Part shown: positions 1 to 7,956 of the stretch, one piece after another
Numbering within the stretch: position 1 is the stretch's first letter
Layout of the letters: every line of letters begins with the position of its first letter
NCBI GenBank assembly: GCA_963791545.1
Contig: CAWBSR010000017.1
Location: 248,001 to 312,000 of the forward strand
Origin: JALYXV01 sp963791545
GTDB lineage: Bacteria > Actinomycetota > Acidimicrobiia > Acidimicrobiales > Palsa-688
Length of the DNA: 64,000 bases
Direction: 5' to 3'
Program-made: the position numbers and the translations under genes
Notes under the pieces: model-generated
Seen by the model: the letters and a program-made list of their open reading frames with translations, nothing else
The model's database searches: none
Told to the model about the DNA's origin: nothing

Positions 1-423
1 GCTGATAGTGGCTAGCGCGGGAACTGACCGGTGCCGGAACCGGCTGGCGACGCCGACCCCGGCGGCCACCACGACGGCGGCGGCCGCGGCCACCGTCAGG
101 GCGCGGATCGTCCGTCGCCGTCGGGCCGAGCCAATGGCCGCCATCCCGGTACCCGCTCCGCCCGCTGCCACAACCGGGGCGGTCGCGGCTTCCTGCTCGA
201 TGCGGGCGAAGGTGCGGTCCTCGAGGTCGGGAGGCAGGGCGTCCGGCGGGGGCAGGTCGCTGAGCAACCCCGGCAGTCCCGCCAGGGCGCCCACCTCCTC
301 CTTGCAGGGGGGGCACGACGCCAGGTGCTCGGCGAAGCGGCGGGCTTCCTCGGGGTCCAGCGAACCCAGCAGCCACCCGGCCACGTCGGGATGCGGTTCG
401 GAATGAGGCCGGAGCTCAGCCAT
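1..423 (-). CDS. Zinc-binding anti-sigma factor (RskA/ZAS type), partial
   Basis: This gene encodes a membrane anti-sigma factor expected to hold the adjacent ECF sigma factor inactive; it runs off the left edge, so the C-terminal extracytoplasmic part is missing. Residues 33-40 carry the H-x3-C-x2-C zinc signature (EHLASCPPC) typical of this family. Four arginines near residue 101 precede an Ala/Val-rich stretch (about 106-125) that looks like the single membrane span. The ATG at 423 overlaps the end of the sigma gene by 8 bases, indicating translational coupling. Family role is well established; the signal it senses cannot be seen. Confidence 0.88.
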   Translation of the reverse strand, partial: MAELRPHSEPHPDVAGWLLGSLDPEEARRFAEHLASCPPCKEEVGALAGLPGLLSDLPPPDALPPDLEDRTFARIEQEAATAPVVAAGGAGTGMAAIGSARRRRTIRALTVAAAAAVVVAAGVGVASRFRHRSVPALATIS

Positions 424-1012
424 GGATCTCCCGCTCCTGGAGCGCTGTCTTCAACTGGCGCAAGGCGTGGTGGCTGCGGGTTTTCACGGTCCCCAACGGG
501 ATTCCCAGCCTTACGGCGATCTCGGCCTGTTTCAGGTGCTCCCGGTAGGACAACTCCAGGACCTGGCGATGGGGGTCGGATAGGGTGTCGAGGGCGTCCC
601 TGACGCCGAGCTTGAGGATGAGCCGGTCGACCTGGTCGTCGGCGGCGGGACCGTCCGGTGCTTCCGGATCGGTCGTACGCGACGATGGCCGCCGCCACAG
701 GTCGATGGCCAACCGTCGGGCGATGGTGAAGATGAACGAGGCGGCCGAGCCCCGGTCCCGGTCATAGCGGCCCGCGTTGCGCCACACCCGCAGGAAAGTC
801 TCCTGCACCAGTTCCTCGGCCAGCCCCGGATCGGACAGCAGTTGCCTGCCCAGGCCGTAGATTCGCCCCCCGTAGCGCCGGTACAGCTCCCGCAGCGGCT
901 GGTCCCGATCACCGGCCGCCACCGCGGCCAGCAACGACTCGTCCGACGGCGCGTGGGGACGGTTCCCGGGGGTGTCGGGTTCAACGTCGTCGAGCATGGC
1001 ACAGGCGGACAT
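416..1012 (-). CDS. ECF RNA polymerase sigma factor
   Basis: A 198-residue extracytoplasmic-function sigma factor that would direct RNA polymerase to a stress regulon. Region 2 (about residues 41-85, with LVQETFLRVWR) binds the -10 element and core polymerase. Region 4 (about 143-190, with the helix-turn-helix around GIPLGTVKTRSHHALRQLK) binds the -35 element. The sequence resembles the SigK-like group, which pairs with RskA-type anti-sigma factors, and the next gene is exactly such a partner. A second ATG at 997 is a possible alternative start. The target regulon is unknown. Confidence 0.9.
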   Translation of the reverse strand: MSACAMLDDVEPDTPGNRPHAPSDESLLAAVAAGDRDQPLRELYRRYGGRIYGLGRQLLSDPGLAEELVQETFLRVWRNAGRYDRDRGSAASFIFTIARRLAIDLWRRPSSRTTDPEAPDGPAADDQVDRLILKLGVRDALDTLSDPHRQVLELSYREHLKQAEIAVRLGIPLGTVKTRSHHALRQLKTALQEREIHG

Positions 1013-1053
1013 CAGTTTTCGTACTCAGATACGAGGCAGAGCCCATCGCCGGT

Positions 1054-2298
1054 TCATGCTCCGTTTTCCGGGAGCCACTCGATCATGATCAACGTGGCGT
1101 CATCGGCAAGTGGGCCCCCCCGGTGGCCCATGACCTCCTTGACGATCCGCCGGATCAGCTCCGCCGGTATCAGGTTGTCGGCCAGGTGGCGCTCGAGCCG
1201 GGACCGGAGCCGGTCGAGCCCGAACTGGGCCCCGCCCGACGGGCGGGCCTCGATGACTCCGTCGGAGTAGAAGACCACCCGATCGTGGGGTTCGAGCCGC
1301 ACCCGGCCGACCTCGACGATGTCGATTCCCAGTCCGAGTGGGAGACAGGGCTCTGCGTGGACCTCGGCGATGACTCTCGATCCCCGGACGAGGAGGGGGT
1401 CGGGATGGCCGGCGTTGATCCACGTCAGCTCCCCGGTGCCGGTGTCGAGGCGGGCCAAGTGGCCGGTCACAAAGGTCTCGCGGTCGAACTGGTCGATCAG
1501 CGCCTCATCGATCTCGAGGGCAATCGCGGTCAGGTCCTGGCCCCGGAGCCGCCCGTAGCGCAGCGCCGTCAGGCTGAGGGCGCTGGCCAGCGACGCGGTC
1601 AGCCCATGGCCCATGGCGTCGAGCAGAGCGAAGGTGAACAGGTATCCGTTCAGGCTGTAGTCGAAGGCGTCGCCGGCCACGTGATAGGCGGGCTCCAAAA
1701 TGCCCGCCAAGGCGATGTCGGGGGCCCGGAAGGTCAACGCCGGCAGCAGTAGGTGCCACTGGACCTCGGCCGCCAGGCTCATGGGCTGGCGCCGCCGGCA
1801 CAACTCCATGGCGTCGGTGTACTGGCCCGCCGTGCGTATCAGGTGGCCGAGGAGCCGTCCCAAGTCCTCGCACATCTCCCGGGCGCCATCGGGTAGCTGG
1901 TCGAAGGCCACTTCCAACACGCCGATGCGCTCGGCCCGCTCCCGCACCGGCGACCAGGTGGTCCACCCACCGTCGCTCTCGACCATGACCACTTCTTGGA
2001 GTTGGAACGCCCGGCCCGCCATGGTCCCCGCCACCTCCACCACCTCGGGGGCGTCGACGGCCAGCTCCGCGGCCAGCGCCACCTGGCGCAGCGTGTCCTG
2101 CTCGTAATCGACGAGGTACAGCTTGAGGTGGCGGCACCCGAACTGGCCCAGGGCGGCCGCGACGTCGGCGACCAGCAGGTCGGGGGCCGACAGATTGGCC
2201 TGCCGCAGCAGGTCGCTCAGGACGTCGTATTTGGCGATGGGGGCCGCTCCGCCGTCAGGGGCGACTGGCGAGAACGAACCAGGAGTACATGGGGACAA
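1054..2298 (-). CDS. GAF-domain SpoIIE/RsbU-type PP2C phosphatase
   Basis: A 414-residue cytoplasmic serine phosphatase of the RsbU/SpoIIE family, which normally dephosphorylates anti-anti-sigma factors. Residues about 25-165 fit a GAF-like sensory domain. Residues about 185-410 carry PP2C metal-binding motifs: GDAFDY, ALLDAMGHG, GHPDPLLVRG, FYSDGVIEAR and a terminal DDATLIMI. The ATG at 2298 makes a 44-base overlap with the upstream hydrolase gene; no ATG, GTG or TTG lies closer to that gene's stop. Co-direction with the sigma/anti-sigma pair suggests a signalling cluster, but no STAS or HATPase partner is present here. Confidence 0.88.
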   Translation of the reverse strand: MSPCTPGSFSPVAPDGGAAPIAKYDVLSDLLRQANLSAPDLLVADVAAALGQFGCRHLKLYLVDYEQDTLRQVALAAELAVDAPEVVEVAGTMAGRAFQLQEVVMVESDGGWTTWSPVRERAERIGVLEVAFDQLPDGAREMCEDLGRLLGHLIRTAGQYTDAMELCRRRQPMSLAAEVQWHLLLPALTFRAPDIALAGILEPAYHVAGDAFDYSLNGYLFTFALLDAMGHGLTASLASALSLTALRYGRLRGQDLTAIALEIDEALIDQFDRETFVTGHLARLDTGTGELTWINAGHPDPLLVRGSRVIAEVHAEPCLPLGLGIDIVEVGRVRLEPHDRVVFYSDGVIEARPSGGAQFGLDRLRSRLERHLADNLIPAELIRRIVKEVMGHRGGPLADDATLIMIEWLPENGA

Positions 2299-3361
2299 TG
2301 TGGACCACGTCCCCGGAGTGCGGGGACTCGATGATCATGCCCCCCCCGACATACATGGCCACGTGGTCGCCGGGGTTGCTCGGGAAGACCAAGTCACCCG
2401 GCTGCAGCTGCGACATGGAGATATGGGTCGTCGAGGAGTACTGGGCGCCGCTGAAGTGGGGGAGGTTGACACCACCATGGGCCCATGCCCACATGACCAG
2501 GCCCGAGCAGTCGAATGAACCCGGTCCCTGGGCACCCCAGACATAGGGCATCCCCAGTCGGGACTTGGCCGCCGCCACCGCGGCCGCCGCTCCCACGCCG
2601 ACGGGGACATTGGCCAGGGCGGCGGCGCTCGGCGTACCCGCCCCGCCGCCGCCCGTGCTGATGGTCTGGACCCGGGTCAGCAACGCCGCCGCCGCCGCCG
2701 CCGCGGCCGCCTGTTTGGCTGCTTGCGCCTGGGCCACCAGGGTCACCAGTTCGCCCTTCACCTGGGAGAGGGTCGACGTCAGCTGGTTCTGGGCCGCGAT
2801 CGTGGCGCTGCGGGCGGCGTTGGTGTTGGCCGCCGCCTTGGTTTGCTGCTTCTCCAACGCCTGCAGCTGGGAGGTGGCGATCTGGGCCGAGGCGGCGGCG
2901 TGGTGGAAAGCATCCATGTTCTCGGCCTGGGTCGAGGCCAATGTGGAGATGTACTCACCGGCCAGCAAGCCGCCGTCGGCTTGGGCCACTCCGCCGTTGC
3001 GGCTGGCGACCGACGCCAGCGTCCCTCCGTGGACATAGGCATTGACGGCATCGGCCTGGATGGCCCCCTTGGCATGCGAGGCATTGGCCAAGGCCGCCGC
3101 CACCGTAGCCTGTTGCTGGCTCACCTTGGCCGCTGTGGATTGGGCGGCCAGGACGGCGGCGTTGTATTGCTCCGCCAGCGCCGATTCCTTGCGCCCCAAG
3201 GCGTCGATCTTGTCCGTCAGGGATCTCGCCTGAGCCTGCTTGTCACTCACCGCATCCGCGGTCGCGGAGGGCATTGCCGACCCCGCCACCAGGCCAGCTG
3301 CCACCAGCGCAGCTAGAAGCCGCCACGCGTGCCGACGGAAAATCCCCGTGCACGTGTTCAC
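2255..3361 (-). CDS. Secreted NlpC/P60 peptidoglycan endopeptidase (RipA-like)
   Basis: A 368-residue exported hydrolase that would cleave peptide stems of peptidoglycan. It begins with an arginine-containing N-terminus and a hydrophobic signal segment ending near ATADA (residue 36). A long Ala/Gln-rich coiled coil follows (about 38-225), then a Gly/Ser linker. The NlpC/P60 domain occupies about 255-368: the nucleophile cysteine lies in FDCSGL and the catalytic histidine in GDHVAMYVGGG. This layout is standard for actinobacterial cell-separation enzymes of the RipA group. The GTG start lies 11 bases after a TAGGCT box, so the transcript has little or no leader. Confidence 0.92.
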   Translation of the reverse strand: MNTCTGIFRRHAWRLLAALVAAGLVAGSAMPSATADAVSDKQAQARSLTDKIDALGRKESALAEQYNAAVLAAQSTAAKVSQQQATVAAALANASHAKGAIQADAVNAYVHGGTLASVASRNGGVAQADGGLLAGEYISTLASTQAENMDAFHHAAASAQIATSQLQALEKQQTKAAANTNAARSATIAAQNQLTSTLSQVKGELVTLVAQAQAAKQAAAAAAAAALLTRVQTISTGGGGAGTPSAAALANVPVGVGAAAAVAAAKSRLGMPYVWGAQGPGSFDCSGLVMWAWAHGGVNLPHFSGAQYSSTTHISMSQLQPGDLVFPSNPGDHVAMYVGGGMIIESPHSGDVVHIVPMYSWFVLASRP

Positions 3362-3372
3362 AATGGGCGAGA

Positions 3373-3378
3373 AGCCTA
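3373..3378 (-). promoter_or_regulatory. Candidate -10 box (TAGGCT) of the NlpC/P60 gene
   Basis: TAGGCT lies 11 bases before the GTG at 3361 on the minus strand, matching the TANNNT box seen before many genes in this window. In the same divergent gap (3362-3488) GTCAA and TTGAC form a small inverted repeat at 3397-3410 of unknown role. Confidence 0.5.
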
Positions 3379-3488
3379 TGGTCCGAGGATGTTGCAGTCA
3401 AGTAGTTGACGTGCGGTTGCGGGTCAGCTGGCTACCTCCCGTCCGATTTCCGCTAGTCGGCGTGTCCTGGGAGTGGCACCATAGGTAA

Positions 3489-5024
3489 GTGATCGAGGAT
3501 TTCGAGCGGTGCTGGCGAGCCGTGCAAAGCCGCGACAGCCGCTTCGACGGCTGGTTTTACATCGCGGTGCGGACTACCCAAATCTATTGCCGGCCCAGTT
3601 GCCCGGCGATGGCGCCGAAGCGGGTCAATGCCTCGTTCTATCCGACTGCGGCGGCGTGCCAGGCGGCCGGCTACCGGGCCTGCCGCCGGTGCCGCCCCGA
3701 CGCCAGCCCCGGCTCGCCCGAGTGGAACACCCGGGCCGACGTGGTGGGCCGGGCCATGCGCCTGATCGCCGACGGCCTCGTCGACCGCGAGGGCGTGGCC
3801 GGCCTGGCCCGGTGCCTGGGGTACAGCCCCCGCCACCTGCACCGTCAGTTGGTGGCCGAATTGGGCGCCGGGCCCATCGCCTTGGCCCGCTCGCAAAGGG
3901 CCCACACCGCCCGGCTCCTCTTGGAGACGACGGACCTGCCATGTGGTGACGTCGCCTTCGCCGCCGGCTTCGGGAGCATCCGCCAATTCAACGACACGGT
4001 GGCCGCCGTCTTCGGTCTGGCCCCGGGCGATCTGCGCCGGACCTGCCCCAAGGCCCTGCGGCCCGGTCCCTCCTCGTCAGGAGGCCCGATGGGTGAGATG
4101 CGCCTGCGGTTGCCCTACCGGGAACCATTGCCCGTCGGGAGTGTCTTGGAGTTCCTGGGCCAGCGGGCCGTCGACGGAGTCGAGCGGTGGGATGGGCACG
4201 AGTACCGGCGCACCCTCGCCCTGCCCCACGGTGCTGCCGTGCTGGCCCTGGCCGAAGCCTCGGTTGCCGGTTCCCACGCCGACGCCGGTGCCGGCGAGCG
4301 GGAGGGACCGGGGTACGTGGACTGCCGGCTCTGGCTGGCGGACCTGCGGGACCTGGGCACGGCGGTCGCTCGGGCCCGGCGGCTGCTCGACCTCGATGCC
4401 GACCCGGTGGCGGTGGCCGAGTGGCTGGGACAGGACCCGCTGCTCGCCCCGGCGGTGGCGGCCGTCCCTGGGCGGCGCATCCCGGGATCGGTGGACGGGG
4501 CGGAACTGGCCCTGCGGGCGGTGCTCGGCCAGCAGGTGACAGTGGCCGGAGGCCGGCGCCTGGCGACGGTGTTGACGGCCCGGTGGGGCACCGATCTGGC
4601 CGACGGCCCCGGCGCCCGGGCCTCCTGCGAGGGACCGGAGCCGGCCCCGGCGAGACTTTTTCCCCACCCCTCGGTCATCGCCGGCCTCGACCCCTCGACC
4701 TTGGGGATGCCCCTGGCGCGGGGCCGGGCCCTCGTCGCCCTGGCCCGTGCCTTGGCCGAGGAGCGCATCGCCATTGACGCCGGGGCCGACCGCGTGGCAG
4801 TGGGCCGCCAGCTGATGGCCCTGCCGGGAATCGGCCCGTGGACCGCCGCCTATGTGGCGCTGCGGGGCCTGGGGGACCCTGACGCCTTCCTGGCCGGCGA
4901 TCTGGGGGTGCGGCGGGCGTTGGCGCAGGCCGGGCTGGCCTCTGGTCCCGGTGCCGCGGCCCGGCGGGCCGAGCGGTGGCGGCCGTGGCGGGGCTACGCC
5001 CTGCAGTACCTGTGGGCGGCGTGA
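3489..5024 (+). CDS. Ada-AlkA fusion: methylation-sensing regulator/3-methyladenine DNA glycosylase
   Basis: A 511-residue fusion protein of the adaptive response to alkylation damage. Residues 1-75 form the Ada metal-binding domain with four zinc cysteines (CRPSC and CRRC); methyl transfer to one of them is the family's sensing reaction. An AraC-type DNA-binding region follows (about 82-187, two helix-turn-helix units). After a linker, an AlkA N-terminal domain (about 205-325) and an HhH-GPD glycosylase domain follow, with LPGIGPWTAAY and the catalytic aspartate in LAGDLGVRRAL. The start is GTG at 3489. The downstream ogt start overlaps its stop, so both repair genes share a transcript and probably autoregulation. 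Confidence 0.93.
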   Translation: MIEDFERCWRAVQSRDSRFDGWFYIAVRTTQIYCRPSCPAMAPKRVNASFYPTAAACQAAGYRACRRCRPDASPGSPEWNTRADVVGRAMRLIADGLVDREGVAGLARCLGYSPRHLHRQLVAELGAGPIALARSQRAHTARLLLETTDLPCGDVAFAAGFGSIRQFNDTVAAVFGLAPGDLRRTCPKALRPGPSSSGGPMGEMRLRLPYREPLPVGSVLEFLGQRAVDGVERWDGHEYRRTLALPHGAAVLALAEASVAGSHADAGAGEREGPGYVDCRLWLADLRDLGTAVARARRLLDLDADPVAVAEWLGQDPLLAPAVAAVPGRRIPGSVDGAELALRAVLGQQVTVAGGRRLATVLTARWGTDLADGPGARASCEGPEPAPARLFPHPSVIAGLDPSTLGMPLARGRALVALARALAEERIAIDAGADRVAVGRQLMALPGIGPWTAAYVALRGLGDPDAFLAGDLGVRRALAQAGLASGPGAAARRAERWRPWRGYALQYLWAA

Positions 5025-5605
5025 ACAGCGTCGCCACCGTCTCCACGCCGTGCGGGCCGTTCACCATGATGGTGGACCCCGGCGAGGTGGTGCTGGCCAG
5101 CGGCTGGACCGCCGACGCCGGCGCCCTGGCCTCGGTGGCCGCTGTCGGCGAATGGGCCCGGCGCCCGGAGCTGGGGCCGATCACCGACGCCGTGGCCTCG
5201 TATTTCGCCGGCGACCTGGCCGCCATCGCCGCGGTACCGGTGAAGCAGCGGTCGGGGCCGTTCATCGAGCAGGTGTGGGAGGCCCTGCGGGCGGTCCCGC
5301 CCGGTTCGCCCATCACCTACCAGGACCTGGCGACACGCTGCGGCCGGCCCGGCGCGGCCCGGGCCGCGGGGTCGGCGTGCTGGCGCAATGCGGTCGCCTT
5401 GTTCGTTCCCTGCCACCGGGCTCAGCGGCGCGATGGCGGGCTGGGCGGCTTCGCGTGGGGCCTGGTCGTGAAGCGGTGGCTGCTCGACCACGAGTCAGAT
5501 GGGCAGCTTGCGGGGCTGGGCGTCGTCGGTGTGGAAACCCCCGTTGACGACGTACTGGATCGGCAGCACCCGCGACGACGGAATCAACGTCACGAAGGTT
5601 TGTGA
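5021..5605 (+). CDS. ogt: Methylated-DNA--protein-cysteine methyltransferase
   Basis: A 194-residue suicide enzyme that transfers the alkyl group from O6-alkylguanine to its own cysteine. The active-site motif PCHR is present (FVPCHRAQR), followed by the expected GLGGFAWG and KRWLLDHE. The start is GTG at 5021, overlapping the stop of the Ada-AlkA gene (GTGA). Members of the family normally end shortly after the LLxxE helix; here the frame continues about 40 more residues of low-complexity sequence and overlaps the opposing DUF4012 gene by 111 bases. That tail is probably non-functional or reflects loss of the original stop codon. Confidence 0.9.
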   Translation: MNSVATVSTPCGPFTMMVDPGEVVLASGWTADAGALASVAAVGEWARRPELGPITDAVASYFAGDLAAIAAVPVKQRSGPFIEQVWEALRAVPPGSPITYQDLATRCGRPGAARAAGSACWRNAVALFVPCHRAQRRDGGLGGFAWGLVVKRWLLDHESDGQLAGLGVVGVETPVDDVLDRQHPRRRNQRHEGL

Positions 5606-7288
5606 CGGCGGCAGGAAGAAGGAGACGTGGACCTGGGACGTCTGGCCGTAAGGGACGATGTAGATCATCCCCACGACCGTCATGCCGCCATCGGTGCCCA
5701 CCGTTGAGAAGTCGGGGTTGTAACTGGCGATATTGAAGGCGTTGGAGGGCAGGTACAGCAACAGGTAGACCCGTTGGTCACCGGGCAGGACGCAGCACTT
5801 GGTTCCCCCTTCGATGTAGGCGCTGGTCACCGGGCGGCGGGGGTTGGTGATCGTCACGTACATATCGATCAGCTGGTGCTCGGAGAATCGCTGCACCTGC
5901 ATGGTCACGATCGGCTTGATGAAGAAGTCGAGCTTGCTGGCGCTCACGTTCTGGACGCTCACCATCAAGTCATTGGGCCCGATCGTGCCGTCCGCGCCCA
6001 GCTTGGCCCACATCGCCTCCTCCCCCGGGTCCGCGGACCAGGCCAGCAGGTGGCGCCCCTTGGCGTCGGTCTCCAGTTCGTGGGCCAGTTTGGGGATCGA
6101 GAAGTTGCCGCCCCGCAGGGCCGAGAAGGCCGCCTTGGCGATGCTGCTCTGCACATCGCGCCGGGTGTTGGTCTCGTCCGCGGTCGGGTAGAGGAGGTAG
6201 TTGCTGAACAGCACCTGGGGCAGGACGTTGTTGGCCGTGTACTTGAACCCGTTCACCGTCACGGGACCGATCACCGACAGGACCGAGCGCAGGGTCACCA
6301 CGTCGACAAAGAGGACCCCATCGACCTTGCCGAACGGCGAGTTCGCCGACATCTGGGCGTAGACCTTGGCGACGGCGGGCCAGTTGGGCGACGTGTCGGT
6401 CGTCCGCCACTCCTGGCCCGGCGACATCCAGCCGTAGAGGTGGTTGATCTCGTCGGGGACGGGAACCCGCTTGCTGTCGGGTAGGTACAGATCGAACGAC
6501 GAGATGAACTGGCCCGTGGTCATGTCGCCTCCCTCGAAATGGATGAGGCCGGCCGCGGTGGTGATCCCTCCTGAGCGCATCTCGGCGTTGTTCCCGGCCA
6601 AGACCAGGTAGGTCCGGGGCCCGGCCAGCATGGTGCGCAGGGTGGCGGTGAGGGTAAGGCCGTCGTCCAGCTGGGTCTTGGCCTGGGCCAGCTTGGTGAC
6701 CAGCCTGTCCCGGGCCGTCTGGAGGGCCGTGGTGAGGTGGCCGTGGGTCTCGGTCGACACGTGGGCCAGCTGCTGGTTGACCTCGAGCATGTCCTGGCGG
6801 AGGGCGTCGATCAGGTAGAGCCGGGCCGCCGGTCCCGCATGGGGGGCGTCGAGTTGGGTCCGGGCCCTCTCGGCCGCCTGGTAGGCGATGTCGCCCACCT
6901 GGGCCGCCGACGCCGACAGCACCCGGGCGGCGCGGATCTGGGGCCCGATCTTGGGGACGGGAGCCAGCAACTTCAGCCAGATGCTGTCGCGCGCCAGGTT
7001 GGCGCCGGCCCGGAGCCGCCGGTCGGCGAAACCGACCGACGCGTCGATGGACTGGCGGGAGTCCAGTTGGGTCAGCTGCAGGTGGCCGATCAGGTTCTGG
7101 CCGGAGTTGAGGTCCTGGCGGATCCGAATGACGTCGCGGACCAACAGCGCAGCCGCCCCTCCGAGCACGATCAGCGCGGCCAGCAGGTAGATGATCCAGC
7201 GGGGGGCGGGTTCGGCGGCGGCGGTCAGATCGGTGTGAAAGATGCGCCCAAACCTGCCTGTGATCGACCGGGTCCTTTCACTCGCCAT
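5495..7288 (-). CDS. DUF4012 domain membrane-anchored protein
   Basis: A protein of about 597 residues with one N-terminal membrane span (WIIYLLAALIVLGGAAALLV) and a long extracytoplasmic part. The central region (NNAEMRSGGI, then RTDTSPNWP-like segments) matches the DUF4012 family of Gram-positive envelope proteins, which often sits near polysaccharide genes but has no proven activity. I chose the ATG at 7288 rather than an in-frame start 87 bases upstream because a TAGTCT box ends 8 bases before it and a hairpin at 7347-7381 overlaps the longer version. The 3' end overlaps the ogt tail. Confidence 0.82.
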   Translation of the reverse strand: MASERTRSITGRFGRIFHTDLTAAAEPAPRWIIYLLAALIVLGGAAALLVRDVIRIRQDLNSGQNLIGHLQLTQLDSRQSIDASVGFADRRLRAGANLARDSIWLKLLAPVPKIGPQIRAARVLSASAAQVGDIAYQAAERARTQLDAPHAGPAARLYLIDALRQDMLEVNQQLAHVSTETHGHLTTALQTARDRLVTKLAQAKTQLDDGLTLTATLRTMLAGPRTYLVLAGNNAEMRSGGITTAAGLIHFEGGDMTTGQFISSFDLYLPDSKRVPVPDEINHLYGWMSPGQEWRTTDTSPNWPAVAKVYAQMSANSPFGKVDGVLFVDVVTLRSVLSVIGPVTVNGFKYTANNVLPQVLFSNYLLYPTADETNTRRDVQSSIAKAAFSALRGGNFSIPKLAHELETDAKGRHLLAWSADPGEEAMWAKLGADGTIGPNDLMVSVQNVSASKLDFFIKPIVTMQVQRFSEHQLIDMYVTITNPRRPVTSAYIEGGTKCCVLPGDQRVYLLLYLPSNAFNIASYNPDFSTVGTDGGMTVVGMIYIVPYGQTSQVHVSFFLPPSQTFVTLIPSSRVLPIQYVVNGGFHTDDAQPRKLPI

Positions 7289-7296
7289 TGGTCCGG

Positions 7297-7302
7297 AGAC
7301 TA
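7297..7302 (-). promoter_or_regulatory. Candidate -10 box (TAGTCT) of the DUF4012 gene
   Basis: TAGTCT ends 8 bases before the ATG at 7288, which would give a leaderless transcript. It supports the shorter start of the DUF4012 gene. Confidence 0.45.
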
Positions 7303-7346
7303 CCGACGGGCCGCCCGTGAAACCACGCACTCGGGTCGTGACGCGT

Positions 7347-7381
7347 CTGAAGGTGACGCCCGTGAGGGACGTCACCTTCAG
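7347..7381 (-). terminator. Perfect 12-bp hairpin, likely terminator of the small surface protein gene
   Basis: CTGAAGGTGACG and its exact complement CGTCACCTTCAG are separated by 11 bases. The hairpin lies just downstream of the stop of the small gene at 7410 and upstream of the DUF4012 gene. No T-run follows, as is common in high-GC actinobacteria. Confidence 0.65.
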
Positions 7382-7409
7382 TCAGGGTGTTGCTAGATCG
7401 GCGCGGTGG

Positions 7410-7718
7410 TCAGTTGTTGGTGCGGCGCCGCAGCTGACGGGCCGCCAGGACCAACACGATGATGCCCGCCGCGGCCGCCAAGGGGATCGCCGCCTGCTCT
7501 CCGGTTAGGGCGAGGGTGGATGATGTGGTCGGGGTATTGCCGATCACCACTGGTGCCGTGGTGGTCGTCCCGCAACCGCCTCCGGAGCCGCTGCCGCCGC
7601 TGCCGCCCGATCCTGGGCACGCTTGGGCGCTTGCTGCTGAGGCCCCCACCACCGTCAGGCAGACAAGGAACCCAAGACAAAGAGTCACCCTCATTGCCAG
7701 CCGTCCGATTGTTCGCAC
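7410..7718 (-). CDS. Small secreted protein with LPXTG-like sorting signal
   Basis: A protein of about 102 residues, unrecognised as a family. It has a signal peptide (hydrophobic stretch ending ASAASAQA), a Gly/Ser-rich spacer with two cysteines, a Thr-rich segment, and a C-terminus laid out like a sortase substrate: LALTGEQ, then a hydrophobic span (IPLAAAAGIIVLVLAA), then RQLRRRTNN. LALTG deviates from LPXTG by having Ala for Pro. The GTG at 7718 is preceded by a GGGGG ribosome site; an ATG at 7694 is an alternative. No sortase gene is in the window. The role may be surface display or simple membrane anchoring. Confidence 0.7.
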   Translation of the reverse strand: MRTIGRLAMRVTLCLGFLVCLTVVGASAASAQACPGSGGSGGSGSGGGCGTTTTAPVVIGNTPTTSSTLALTGEQAAIPLAAAAGIIVLVLAARQLRRRTNN

Positions 7719-7956
7719 GTAATCCCCCAGTCCTTCCCGACTCGGCTCACACTGACCGCCGGCACATGTGTTGTGCAAGCAGCTAGATCCTGCCGGGAAT
7801 CTTCACCGCGCGCAAGCTCTGTCGGCCCTGCCCGGAAAAATTTGAGCATGGCTTAACCCGTTCCAGCATGAGAAACCATGAGAGCCACTAAATCTTTCAT
7901 CATTTGGACAGCAGTATCGGAAGTCGGCGCCTTTGTACCAGTATGTCCGAGTTCGG

